This document shows positions 9,649-16,996 of a stretch of 64,000 nucleotides of DNA, piece after piece. The translations under genes were made by a program, and so were the position numbers. The notes beneath the pieces are model-generated. The model was not told where the DNA came from and made no database searches. It saw only the letters and a list, made by a program, of their open reading frames with translations. Location of the stretch: assembly GCA_030066685.1 (NCBI GenBank), contig JASJBF010000052.1, forward strand, positions 1 to 64,000. The letters run 5' to 3'. Numbering within the stretch: the first letter of the stretch is position 1; the number at the start of each line of letters is the position of its first letter. The stretch is from Kiloniellales bacterium (lineage in GTDB: Bacteria; Pseudomonadota; Alphaproteobacteria; Kiloniellales; JAKSBE01).

Positions 9649-10047
9649 CTAAGCTGCCAGCTTGCCCAGCCGGACGGGCTCGGCCCGCGGCTTCGGCAGG
9701 CGCAGCACCTCGGCCCGGGCCGCGGCCTCTTCGACCGGCACGCCCTGGCGGAGCTGGCGGACGACGCGCGCAACGTCGCCGCGGCTGAGACCGATGTCGC
9801 GCAGGCTGCGGTCGTCGAGAGCCAGCAACTCGGCGATTGCGAGGCGCCGCTGCCACCAGGCGCGATAGCGGCGCGCCAGCGCGAAGACGCCGGCGCCGAG
9901 GGCCCGCGCCAGGCGCCCGACTGCCCGGACCGCGGTCGCCAACGCGGCACGGAAGGCTTCGGCGCGCAGCCGCCGGCCGCGCGCGACGAGGACCTGCAGG
10001 ACGGCTCCATCCAGTTCGGTCTTGCGGGTCTTGGGCGTCGGGTGCAT
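9649..10047 (-). CDS. DUF1127 (YjiS-like) domain protein
   Basis: The 132-residue product has an N-terminal extension rich in Arg and Ala, then the DUF1127 core: YRAWWQRRLAIAELLALDDR followed by SLRDIGLSRGDV. The short Arg-rich helix pair is known in alphaproteobacteria to act in RNA-linked control of phosphate and carbon metabolism, but this longer version is not characterised. The start ATG 10047 has AAGGAGGA about 8 bases upstream. It heads a minus-strand operon of three short genes and is divergent from a GcvA-like regulator, a common arrangement that suggests LysR control. Confidence 0.85.
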   Translation of the reverse strand: MHPTPKTRKTELDGAVLQVLVARGRRLRAEAFRAALATAVRAVGRLARALGAGVFALARRYRAWWQRRLAIAELLALDDRSLRDIGLSRGDVARVVRQLRQGVPVEEAAARAEVLRLPKPRAEPVRLGKLAA

Positions 10048-10209
10048 GGGCGTCCTCCTTGCGAAGCGGTAGATGAATAATCCTAATCTGTTGAGTTAGA
10101 TTGCCTCATCTCCTTTCCGGTTCTTTTCATAAAATCGCTTGAATATCCTGATCCGACAAACGAGTATTCATCTAGCGTAAGGTTAGTTTTGCTAATGTTG
10201 GAGCTCGTC
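10048..10209. promoter_or_regulatory. AT-rich divergent promoter region, DUF1127 operon / GcvA-like regulator
   Basis: This 160-base interval is sharply AT-rich compared with both neighbours. It contains inverted repeats AATCT..AGATT (10085-10089/10098-10102) and TTAG..CTAA (10184-10187/10193-10196), of the kind LysR-type regulators bind. No -35/-10 pair is clear enough to name. Confidence 0.5.
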
Positions 10210-11139
10210 GTGTCGCGCCGTCTGCCGCCGCTCAACGCCCTGCGCGCCTTCGAGGCCGCGGCCCGCCATCTCAGCTTCGCCAAGGCGGCGCAGGAACTGC
10301 ACGTCACCCCGGCCGCGATCAGCCACCAGATCAAGGGCCTCGAGGACTACCTTGGCGTGGCCCTGTTCCAGCGCGGCAAGCGGACGATCTGGCTGACCGA
10401 AGCCGGCGAGGCGGCCCTGCCGGACCTGCGCAGCGGATTCGACTACCTGGCCGCCGGAATCGCCCGGATCCGGGACCTGGAGACCGGCGGCGTGATCACG
10501 GTCTCGGCCGCTCCGTCCTTCGCCGCCAAGTGGCTGGTGCCCCGGATCGAGCGCTTTCACCAGACCCATCCCGACATCGACGCCCGGGTCGCGGCCTCGG
10601 TCGGGCTGGTCGATTTCGACCGCGACCAGGTCGACATCGGCATCCGCTATGGCCAGGGCCGCTATCCGGACCTCAGCGCCGAGCTCCTGCTGCACGAGGA
10701 GGTGGTGCCGGTCTGCAGCCCGGCCCTGCTGGAGGACAAGCCGCCGCTCAAGCGCCCCAAGGACCTGGAGCATTTCCCCCTGATCCACGACGATACGCCG
10801 ATGGTCGGACAGCCGGTGCCGGACTGGCGGATGTGGCTGCTGGCCGCCGGGGTGCAGAGCGTCGACTGGACCCGCGGGCCGCGCTTCAGCCCGACCTCCA
10901 TGGCGATCCAGGCCGCCCTCGACGGCCAGGGCGTGGCCCTGGTCGGCCGGGTCCTGGCGGAATCGGACCTCAGCGCCGGGCGCCTGGTCCGGCCGCTGGC
11001 CTTCGCCGTGCCCAGCGACTTCGCCTACTACATCGTCTGCCCTCAGGCCAATGCCGAGCGGCCCAAGGTCAGAGCCTTCCGGGACTGGCTGCTGGAGGAG
11101 GCCGAGCGCTATCGCCAGGAAATCCGGCAAAAGCGCTGA
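10210..11139 (+). CDS. LysR-family regulator, GcvA-like
   Basis: The 309-residue protein has an N-terminal winged helix-turn-helix starting SRRLPPLNALRAFEAAARHL, with FAKAAQELHVTPAAISHQIK as the reader helix region. The periplasmic-binding-protein-like effector domain follows (AAPSFAAKWLVPRI, DVDIGIRYGQG-type motif). This is the GcvA/AmpR subgroup. I chose GTG 10210, because GGAG lies six bases upstream and the family begins MSRRLPPLNALR; ATG 10195 would add five residues. It is divergent from the DUF1127 operon, its likely target, and 73 bases upstream of the Rieske-like gene. The effector is unknown. E. coli GcvA responds to glycine, but no glycine-cleavage gene is nearby. Confidence 0.88.
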   Translation: MSRRLPPLNALRAFEAAARHLSFAKAAQELHVTPAAISHQIKGLEDYLGVALFQRGKRTIWLTEAGEAALPDLRSGFDYLAAGIARIRDLETGGVITVSAAPSFAAKWLVPRIERFHQTHPDIDARVAASVGLVDFDRDQVDIGIRYGQGRYPDLSAELLLHEEVVPVCSPALLEDKPPLKRPKDLEHFPLIHDDTPMVGQPVPDWRMWLLAAGVQSVDWTRGPRFSPTSMAIQAALDGQGVALVGRVLAESDLSAGRLVRPLAFAVPSDFAYYIVCPQANAERPKVRAFRDWLLEEAERYRQEIRQKR

Positions 11140-11212
11140 AAAACCTCGATTCTTGCGAATTATTAAGGATCTAACTCTAAGTTTGCCGATCGTTTCAGCA
11201 AGGCTATCCGAC

Positions 11213-12826
11213 ATGCAGATGGGTCTTTGGACCAAGGCGATCGCCACAGAGGAATTGAGGCAGAAGAAGCAGGCCGTCGTGGAGCTTGGCGAGCGGCAAC
11301 TGGCGCTCTTCCTGACCGAGGACGGCATCTTCGCCTGCAACAACCGCTGTCCCCAAGAAGGCCATCCGCTCAGCGAGGGTGCGGTGGACTGCGACAGTGT
11401 GCTGACCTGCAGCCAGGACAGCTGGAAGTTCGACCTCTTCACCGGTGCCAACGTCACGGGCGGCGACGCCCTGCGGGTCTACCCTGTCGAGGAGCGCGAC
11501 GGCCACGTCTACGTCGACCTGATGGATCCGCCGCTCGAGGACCAGCGGCAGACCATCCTGTTCCACCTCTGCAACGCCTTCGACGAGCACGACTTTCCGC
11601 GCATGGCGCGGGAGCTGGCCCGGCTCAGCCACCTGGAGGGCGATCCCCTGGAGGCGATGCGCGCCGCGATTGGCTGGTCATGCGATCGCCTCGAGTTCGG
11701 CCTGGGTCAGGCCTACGCCGGCGCCGCCGACTGGCTGTCGCTCTACGAGGAGCGGCCTGGCGAGCCGGAGGACCGTCTGATCTGCCTGCTCGAGGCGATG
11801 GGCCACATCGCCTACGAGGTCCGGCGCGAGAAGATCTACCCCTACTCCGCCATGGAAGAGCCCTACGACCAGGCGGTCTTCCTGCAGGCGATGGAGGACG
11901 AGGACGAGGCGGTGGCCATCGCCAACCTGCGCGGCGGTCTGGGCGAAGGCCGCAGCTTCGCCGAGTTCGAGGCCGCCCTGACCCAGGCCGCCCTGGCCCA
12001 CTACAGCGGCTTCGGCCATTCCCTGATCCACGTCCGCAAGGGCGGCGAACTGATCGCCCACCTGGGCCCGGAGATCACCACCCGCGTGATGCTGCCCCTG
12101 CTGCGGGCGATAATCTTCGCCCGGCGCGAGGACAGGCTGCCGCGCTTCGCCGGCTATCACGCCGCGCTGCAATCCTGGACCGAGGGCTTCAAGCCCAGCT
12201 TCGGCCGCTTCAAGCCGCCGAAGGTCTCGGACTACAAGGGCCTCGACGTCGACAAGGCCCTGGCCCTGACCCTGGACTACAAGAAGGCGGCGCCGGAGAA
12301 GCTCTACCTGAGCCTGCTCGGCGCCAACGCCGTCAACCTGCTGTGCTTCGACACCGACTACCAGGACCAGATCGACGGCAGCTTCGCCACCAACGTCGGC
12401 TGGCTCGACCTCACCCACGGCATCACCTTCGGCGCCGCGCTGCGCGGCCAGTGCCAGAAGTTCGCCGAGAGCTGGCCGCCCGGGCTGCTGCAGCTGGCCT
12501 GCTTCGCAGGCCGCAACGCCGGCTACCTGGACGACAAGGTGAAGCTCAAGGACTGGCTGGTCGACGACGTCGAGCACTTCTTCCAGCAGGCCCTCGACAG
12601 CCTTTTCGACCACGACCAGCCCGAATACGTCGTCTCGGCGCATCTGCTGAAGACGGTGCTCGCGGCCCGCGAGGAGGCGCGCTGGGCCCTGGCCAGCGAC
12701 GGCGAGGACACCGCCGCCCTGCTGGCGGCCGCGGTCAACCGCTTCCTCTCCTCTCCGATCAAGCGCAAGCACCTCCGCCGCACCGCCCGCCAGGCCCTGG
12801 GCTTCGCCGCCAAGGAACACGGCTAG
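11213..12826 (+). CDS. Rieske-fold protein lacking both histidine ligands, with a long helical C-terminal domain
   Basis: The protein has 537 residues. Residues ~1-105 align with a Rieske ferredoxin domain: FACNNRCPQEGHPLSEG, LTCSQDSWKFDLFTG and DALRVYPVEERDGHVYVDL. A normal cluster needs C-x-H and C-x-x-H. Here the first pair is Cys46-Pro-Gln48 and the second Cys66-Ser-Gln-Asp69, so both His ligands are replaced (Gln, Asp) while both Cys stay. Residues ~110-537 are mainly helical and contain no fold I recognise (DDKVKLKDWLVDDVEHFFQQ near the end). It starts at ATG 11213 (or 11219), just after the LysR gene. It probably does not hold an ordinary 2Fe-2S cluster; a structural or sensor role is inference. 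Confidence 0.75.
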   Translation: MQMGLWTKAIATEELRQKKQAVVELGERQLALFLTEDGIFACNNRCPQEGHPLSEGAVDCDSVLTCSQDSWKFDLFTGANVTGGDALRVYPVEERDGHVYVDLMDPPLEDQRQTILFHLCNAFDEHDFPRMARELARLSHLEGDPLEAMRAAIGWSCDRLEFGLGQAYAGAADWLSLYEERPGEPEDRLICLLEAMGHIAYEVRREKIYPYSAMEEPYDQAVFLQAMEDEDEAVAIANLRGGLGEGRSFAEFEAALTQAALAHYSGFGHSLIHVRKGGELIAHLGPEITTRVMLPLLRAIIFARREDRLPRFAGYHAALQSWTEGFKPSFGRFKPPKVSDYKGLDVDKALALTLDYKKAAPEKLYLSLLGANAVNLLCFDTDYQDQIDGSFATNVGWLDLTHGITFGAALRGQCQKFAESWPPGLLQLACFAGRNAGYLDDKVKLKDWLVDDVEHFFQQALDSLFDHDQPEYVVSAHLLKTVLAAREEARWALASDGEDTAALLAAAVNRFLSSPIKRKHLRRTARQALGFAAKEHG

Positions 12827-12874
12827 CGCACTTCCCGATCAGACGCCTTCGCGTCTGGCCGGGAGTAGTGCGCT
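12825..12874. repeat. Palindromic intergenic repeat, type B, copy 1
   Basis: AGCGCACT (12825-12832) pairs with AGTGCGCT (12867-12874), and CAGACGC/GCGTCTG forms a 7-base inner stem with a CTTC loop. Bases such as CCGATCAGA and TCTGGCCGG are shared with the neighbouring element in inverted orientation, so the two are copies of one family. It overlaps the Rieske-like stop codon and may end that transcript. Confidence 0.7.
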
Positions 12875-12887
12875 AATACGTTGGAAT

Positions 12888-12949
12888 TAGGGCATTACAT
12901 CCGGCCAGATGGATCGCGTAGCGATTCCATCTGATCGGATAACGCCCTA
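12888..12949. repeat. Palindromic intergenic repeat, type B, copy 2 (inverted)
   Basis: The outer arms TAGGGC and GCCCTA close a long hairpin. The inner stem CAGATGGA-TCGC / GCGA-TTCCATCTG has a GTA loop. Read on the minus strand it shares CCGATCAGA..TCTGGCCGG with the element 14 bases away. It has no coding potential and resembles REP-type elements. Confidence 0.7.
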
Positions 12950-12978
12950 GCCGCTACCTTCCCAGCCAATAGCTCGAC

Positions 12979-13055
12979 TGTCATGCCCGGACTTGATCCG
13001 GGCATCCATCGAGACGCTGCACCATGGATGGCCGGGTCAAGCCCGGCCATGACAG
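12979..13055. repeat. Dispersed palindromic repeat, type A, copy 1
   Basis: The element starts TGTCATGCCCGGACTTGATC and ends in the inverted counterpart GGTCAAGCCCGGCCATGACA. Each half is a small hairpin (GCCCGGA..TCCGGGC and GCCGGG..CCCGGC) and the whole pairs end to end. Three more copies lie at 17991, 20095 and 27729. It sits upstream of the tetR-type gene. Confidence 0.9.
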
Positions 13056-13125
13056 CGTTTCCGAACCGAAGATCAGGTCAATAAGCTGAGTGGACGGGAC
13101 GCCGTCGGGACAGCCGAGCTTATAT

Positions 13126-13140
13126 TGACCGATCGTTCCA
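13126..13140. promoter_or_regulatory. TetR-type operator in front of the regulator gene
   Basis: TGACCGATCGTTCCA lies 33 bases before the regulator ATG. The reverse complement of a site at 13778-13792, TGACTGAACGTTCCA, matches it at 13 of 15 positions. The position suggests autoregulation. Confidence 0.65.
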
Positions 13141-13173
13141 GACTCCCTAGCCTGAGCGGCGAGGAGGGCCGGC

Positions 13174-13755
13174 ATGCCCTGGGAAAAGCGGTTTGACAGC
13201 GAGGCGGTGCTCGACAAGGCCATGCGGGCCTTCTGGGCGCGCGGCTACGAGGCGACCTCGATGCAGGACCTAGTCGACTGCATGGGCATCAACCGTGGCA
13301 GCCTCTACGCCACCTTCGGCGACAAGCGCAGCCTCTTCATCAAGGCGCTGCGCCGCTACGACACCCGGGAGCGCGCGGCCTGGGTCGCGACCCTGGCGGC
13401 AGCCAAGTCGCCCCGGGAGTCGATCCTGGCCGCCTTCGACGGCGCGATTGCCGCGGTGCTCGAGCGGGGCTCGCGCGACGGCTGCCTGCTGGTCAACACG
13501 GCGCTGGAGCTTTCGCCCCACGACGAGGAGATCTCGAAGATCGTGGCCCGCGGCCTGGCCGAGATGGAAGCCTTCTTCCGCGGACGGATCGAAGCCGGCC
13601 AGCGCAGCGGCGAGATTCCAGCAAGGGTCGAGGCCGGCGAGGCCGCGCGGGCTCTGCTGGGTCTCTTCGTCGGGCTGCGGGTGCTGTCGCGTAGCCGTCC
13701 GGAGCCCGCGCTGCTCCGCTCCCTGCGCCGCCAGGCGGAGGCGCTGATCGGTTGA
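13174..13755 (+). CDS. TetR/AcrR-family transcriptional repressor
   Basis: This 193-residue TetR-family protein has an N-terminal helix-turn-helix: VLDKAMRAFWARGYEATSMQ, DLVDCMGINRGSLYATFGDK, RSLFIKAL. The 'G..R.SLYATFGDK' recognition helix is typical of the AcrR/NemR-like branch. A Cys lies in the HTH (DCMG) and another in the ligand domain (DGCLL). The ligand-binding domain is the usual length. ATG 13174 has GGAGG upstream. It heads a plus-strand unit with the AhpD-like and glutaredoxin genes; matching operators lie before this gene and before the next. It likely senses an electrophile or oxidant, which is inference from its partners. Confidence 0.9.
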   Translation: MPWEKRFDSEAVLDKAMRAFWARGYEATSMQDLVDCMGINRGSLYATFGDKRSLFIKALRRYDTRERAAWVATLAAAKSPRESILAAFDGAIAAVLERGSRDGCLLVNTALELSPHDEEISKIVARGLAEMEAFFRGRIEAGQRSGEIPARVEAGEAARALLGLFVGLRVLSRSRPEPALLRSLRRQAEALIG

Positions 13756-13777
13756 TCGACTTTTTATTTCAGCCGTT

Positions 13778-13792
13778 TGGAACGTTCAGTCA
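13778..13792. promoter_or_regulatory. TetR-type operator in front of the AhpD-like gene
   Basis: TGGAACGTTCAGTCA is the inverted near-copy of the site at 13126-13140. It lies in the 54-base gap between the regulator stop and the AhpD-like ATG, so this gene may have its own regulated promoter. The core GGAACGTTC is palindromic apart from one base. Confidence 0.65.
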
Positions 13793-13809
13793 AAACTAGG
13801 GAGGCAAAG

Positions 13810-14379
13810 ATGACCGTAGCCTATGTCGAACGCGCGCAGGCCGATGCCGTGACGAACGCCTTCTACGACAAGGCCGAAGACCGCTTCAAAGCGTTGCTCA
13901 ACATCTTCAAGGTCCTCGGCCACACCCCGGAGCTCGGGGTCGCCTTCACCGACCTGATCATGGCGATTCTGAAGGACGGCCACATCGACTGGGTCACCAA
14001 GGAGCTGCTGATCCTCAAGGCGACCCAGCGCAACGACTGCCAGTACTGCGTCGTGCAGCACGAGCGACTGTCGATGATGCTGGGCATTTCCGAGGAAAAG
14101 ATCGCCGACATCGACGGCGACAGGTACAAGACCAGCCCGCATTTCACCGAGGGTGAAAAGGCGCTCATGGACCTCACGGTGCAGATCGGCGTCGACGCCA
14201 ACCGGGTCTCCAAGGACCTCTGGGATCGGCTTCACGCGCACTTCACCGACGCGCAGATCGTCGAGGCCGCCTTCGTCATCGCGACCTACATCTTCGTCTC
14301 CAAGTTCGGCGACGCCATGGGCGTCGAGCTGGAGCCGATGTTCGACGGCGTCGAGCCCATCCTCCACATCAACCACTGA
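13810..14379 (+). CDS. AhpD-like carboxymuconolactone decarboxylase-family protein
   Basis: The 189-residue all-helical protein carries the AhpD catalytic set: Glu65 (VTKELLILKA), Cys77 and Cys80 in CQYC, and His84. The spacing between these four residues is identical to that in mycobacterial AhpD, whose Cys pair reduces alkylhydroperoxidase. It is therefore more likely a thiol peroxidase/disulfide reductase than a true decarboxylase. The ATG at 13810 has AGGGAGG 6-7 bases upstream. A glutaredoxin gene follows after 9 bases, so both are probably co-translated and may exchange thiols. It is controlled by the TetR-type regulator encoded upstream, judging from the shared operator. Confidence 0.88.
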   Translation: MTVAYVERAQADAVTNAFYDKAEDRFKALLNIFKVLGHTPELGVAFTDLIMAILKDGHIDWVTKELLILKATQRNDCQYCVVQHERLSMMLGISEEKIADIDGDRYKTSPHFTEGEKALMDLTVQIGVDANRVSKDLWDRLHAHFTDAQIVEAAFVIATYIFVSKFGDAMGVELEPMFDGVEPILHINH

Positions 14380-14388
14380 GATCGGACC

Positions 14389-14643
14389 ATGGCCAAGATC
14401 GAGATCTTCTCGGCCCCCGACTGCGGCTATTGCCGGCGGGCCAAGGAATTGCTGGACGGCAAGGGCCTGGCCTACCGGGAGCTCGACATCGCCGCCGACC
14501 CGGCGCAGCTCGGGGAGCTGCGCCGCCGCCTGCCGCGGTCCAAGGCGATCCCGCAGATCTTCATCGACGGCGAGCACATCGGCGGCTACGAGGACCTCTG
14601 CCTGCTCGAGGCGCGCGGCGAGCTGGACGCGTTGTCCGGATAA
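14389..14643 (+). CDS. Glutaredoxin (dithiol, GrxC-like)
   Basis: This 84-residue thioredoxin-fold protein has the active site Cys12-Gly-Tyr-Cys15, the cis-proline motif AIPQIFIDG and the glutathione-binding GGYEDL. Unlike the second glutaredoxin of the window (60252-60515, CPYC) it has a CGYC site. It reduces protein or mixed disulfides with glutathione. The ATG is 9 bases after the AhpD-like stop. The pairing suggests that glutathione feeds electrons to the AhpD-like Cys pair (inference). Confidence 0.92.
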   Translation: MAKIEIFSAPDCGYCRRAKELLDGKGLAYRELDIAADPAQLGELRRRLPRSKAIPQIFIDGEHIGGYEDLCLLEARGELDALSG

Positions 14644-14649
14644 GGAGAG

Positions 14650-15150
14650 CTACAGCTCCAGGACCATGCGCTGCTCGCGCATGGTCTTGCCCCACTGGTC
14701 GTCTTCCTGCTCTTCGACCACCCGGAAGCCGGCTGCGTCGTAGAGCCGCCGGGCGGCGTCGAGCCCGGCGAAGGTCCAGAGGTAGACCCGGGGATAGCCG
14801 CGGGCGGCGCAGAAGCCGAGCGCGGAGTCGAGCAGCCGCCGGCCGACGCCCCGGCCCTGTGCCGCCGGATCGACCATGAACCAGCGCAGGTGCGCGCCCT
14901 TGGCGGCGGCATCGCTGCCGTCGACCGAGATCGTCCCCAGGATATCGTCGCCGTCAAGCGCGAGCCGGAAGAGATCCCGCGCCTCATCGTAGCGCCGAAG
15001 GAAGCCCGCAAGCTCGCCGGCGATCTTGGCCTCGAAATAGACGCCGAAGCCCCAGTGGCGGCCGTAATAGGCCGCCTGGGTCTCGACCGCCCAGCCGAGC
15101 GCGCCCGGGCGATAGCCGCTCAGGGTGATCTCGCCGTCGGCGCCGCTCAT
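14650..15150 (-). CDS. GNAT N-acetyltransferase
   Basis: The 166-residue protein has the acetyl-CoA binding pattern VDPAAQGRGVGRRLLDSAL, then YLWTFAGLDAARRLYDAAGF. This is the form often found C-terminal to MarR regulators in alphaproteobacteria (the 'HLRWFMVDP' and 'WTFAGLDAARRLYDAAGF' motifs), but here it stands without a MarR domain. The ATG at 15150 is chosen because the longer frame runs into the MBL-hydrolase gene. The substrate is unknown. It is convergent with the glutaredoxin gene (6-base gap) and lies 11 bases downstream of the glyoxalase II-like gene, so it is probably co-transcribed with it. Confidence 0.88.
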   Translation of the reverse strand: MSGADGEITLSGYRPGALGWAVETQAAYYGRHWGFGVYFEAKIAGELAGFLRRYDEARDLFRLALDGDDILGTISVDGSDAAAKGAHLRWFMVDPAAQGRGVGRRLLDSALGFCAARGYPRVYLWTFAGLDAARRLYDAAGFRVVEEQEDDQWGKTMREQRMVLEL

Positions 15151-15161
15151 GGCCAAGTCCG

Positions 15162-15953
15162 CTACCAGCTGTTGCGCAGTTCGCGCAGCTTGAGGAACAC
15201 GGTCTTGGCGTCGGGCTCGTCCGGCAGGTCCGGAAAGACCTCGCGCAGCCGGGCGATGACCCCGGGGCTGTGCAGCCGGAAGAAGGTGTTGACCTCCTTC
15301 TCCAGGGCCAGGGTGGTGACCAGGGCCCGGCCGGGGTCCTGGTCCTCGATCTCGGCCAGCAGGCCCGGCGCCCGCGGGTTGTCCGGCTCGCGGTCCAGGG
15401 TGAAGCGCAGGTTGTTGGCGATGTAGTCGTGGCCCGGATAGATCAGGGTCTCGTCCGGCAGCTGCGAGAGCTGCTCGGCGAAGGTGTGGTAGAGCTCGTT
15501 GGGGTGGCCGCCGTTGTGGCAGTTGCCGGCCCCGGCGTTGAACAGGGTATCGCCGCAGAACAGCGCCGGCTGCTCGGTACGGGACAGCAGGCAGACGTGA
15601 CTCATGGTGTGGCCGGGGGTGTCGAGGGACTCCAGCTCCACCGTCTTGCCGACCTTGATCACGTCGCCGGCGCCCAGGCCGCGGTCGATGCCTGGGATCC
15701 GGTCGCGGGCGTTCGCGTGAGCCAGCAGCTTGGCGCCGGTGGCGGCGATCATCGGCTTGTTGCCGCCGATGTGGTCGCCGTGCTCGTGGGTGTTGAGGAT
15801 CTGGGTGATCTCCCAGCCCTTGCCCTCGGCGGCGGCCAGGCACTTGCGGTGATCCAGCGGATCGATGGCCAGGGCCTCGCCGGTCTCCGAACAGGCGATC
15901 AGGTAGTTGAAGTTGCGATAGGCGTTCGCGGTCCAGATCTGCTCGACGATCAT
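15162..15953 (-). CDS. Metallo-beta-lactamase-fold hydrolase, hydroxyacylglutathione hydrolase (glyoxalase II)-like
   Basis: This 263-residue protein has the binuclear metal site THEHGDHIGG (His56, His58, Asp60, His61), a further ligand in TPGHTMSH, Asp in FCGDTLF and His in YPGHDYI. These are glyoxalase II signatures. Glyoxalase II hydrolyses S-lactoylglutathione to lactate and glutathione in methylglyoxal detoxification. The substrate-binding C-terminal segment is helical, with NTFFRLHSPGV, and lacks the exact C-terminal RKxxD-type motif of classical GloB. The ATG at 15953 has GGAGG upstream. It lies 74 bases after the last ABC gene and could be expressed from that operon. Confidence 0.85.
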   Translation of the reverse strand: MIVEQIWTANAYRNFNYLIACSETGEALAIDPLDHRKCLAAAEGKGWEITQILNTHEHGDHIGGNKPMIAATGAKLLAHANARDRIPGIDRGLGAGDVIKVGKTVELESLDTPGHTMSHVCLLSRTEQPALFCGDTLFNAGAGNCHNGGHPNELYHTFAEQLSQLPDETLIYPGHDYIANNLRFTLDREPDNPRAPGLLAEIEDQDPGRALVTTLALEKEVNTFFRLHSPGVIARLREVFPDLPDEPDAKTVFLKLRELRNSW

Positions 15954-16027
15954 GCGGTCCTCCCCTTTGCCCCCAATGTAGTCATGGCAGACGCGAGCGG
16001 CCAGGGTCGGCTCAGGCCCGCCTTCGA

Positions 16028-16996
16028 TCAAGCGAGGTGGCAAGCGACCTGCCGGCCCCCGCCCAGCGGCCGCAGCAGCGGCGGCTCCTGGCGGCAGCGG
16101 GCCTCGGCCAGCGGGCAGCGGGCGGCGTAGGGACAACCGCCTCCTGGGCCGGCCGGGCCGCCGGGCTTGGCCTCCCGCGCCACCCGCCCGGGCCGGCGGC
16201 GGCGCGACGGATCAGGCTGCGGCACGGCGGCGACCAGGGCCCGGGTGTAGGGGTGGGCCGGGTCGGCGAGGACCGCCTGGCTCGGGCCCCGCTCGACGAT
16301 GCGTCCCAGGTACATCACCGCGACCTCCTGGGCGACGCTGCGGACCACCGAGAGGTCGTGGCTGATGAAGAGGTAGGCCAGGCCGAGGCGGTCCTGCAGG
16401 TCGAGCATCAGGTTCAGGACCTGGGCCTGGACCGAGACGTCGAGCGCCGAGACCGGCTCGTCGGCGACGATCAGATCCGGGTGGGTGATCAGGGCGCGGG
16501 CGATAGCGATGCGCTGGCGCTGGCCGCCGGAGAACTCGTGCGGATACTTCGCCGCGTCCGCCGGCTTGAGGCCGACCGCACCCAGGGCCTCGGCGATCCG
16601 CTCCCGACGGGTGCCCCTATCCTCGCCCTCCAGGGCGTCGAGCGGCTCGGCGACGCTGCGCCCGACGCGGTAGCGCGGGTCGAGCGAGCCGTAGGGATCC
16701 TGGAAGACCATCTGGAAGTGCCGCCGCAGGAGGCGCAGCGCCGCGGGGCGGAGGGCGAAGAGGTCCTGGCCCTTGAAGCGGACCCGGCCCCGGGTCGGCG
16801 TCTCGAGCGCCACCACCGCGCGGGCCAGGGTCGACTTGCCGCAGCCGGACTCGCCGACCACGCCCAGGCTGCGGCCGGCGGCCAGCTCCAGATCGACCCC
16901 GAAGAGCGCCCGCCGCCGCGGCGCCGGCTCGAGCAGCCTGCGCCGCGGCAGGCGGTAGTCGCGGACCAGCCCTTCGACCTGGAGCAGCGGCTTCAC
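16028..16996 (-). CDS. Peptide ABC transporter ATP-binding protein (DppF/OppF-type)
   Basis: The protein has 322 residues. It shows Walker A GESGCGKST, the ABC signature FSGGQRQRIAIARAL, Walker B DLIVADEPVSALD, and the H-loop LFISHDLS. The C-terminal OppD/F extension ends in a cysteine cluster (CPYAARCPLAEARC), the 4Fe-4S-like motif of peptide ABC ATPases. The start overlaps the end of the partner ATPase gene by four bases (ATGA). It powers uptake of di/oligopeptides through the DppBC-like permeases upstream. Confidence 0.93.
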   Translation of the reverse strand: MKPLLQVEGLVRDYRLPRRRLLEPAPRRRALFGVDLELAAGRSLGVVGESGCGKSTLARAVVALETPTRGRVRFKGQDLFALRPAALRLLRRHFQMVFQDPYGSLDPRYRVGRSVAEPLDALEGEDRGTRRERIAEALGAVGLKPADAAKYPHEFSGGQRQRIAIARALITHPDLIVADEPVSALDVSVQAQVLNLMLDLQDRLGLAYLFISHDLSVVRSVAQEVAVMYLGRIVERGPSQAVLADPAHPYTRALVAAVPQPDPSRRRRPGRVAREAKPGGPAGPGGGCPYAARCPLAEARCRQEPPLLRPLGGGRQVACHLA

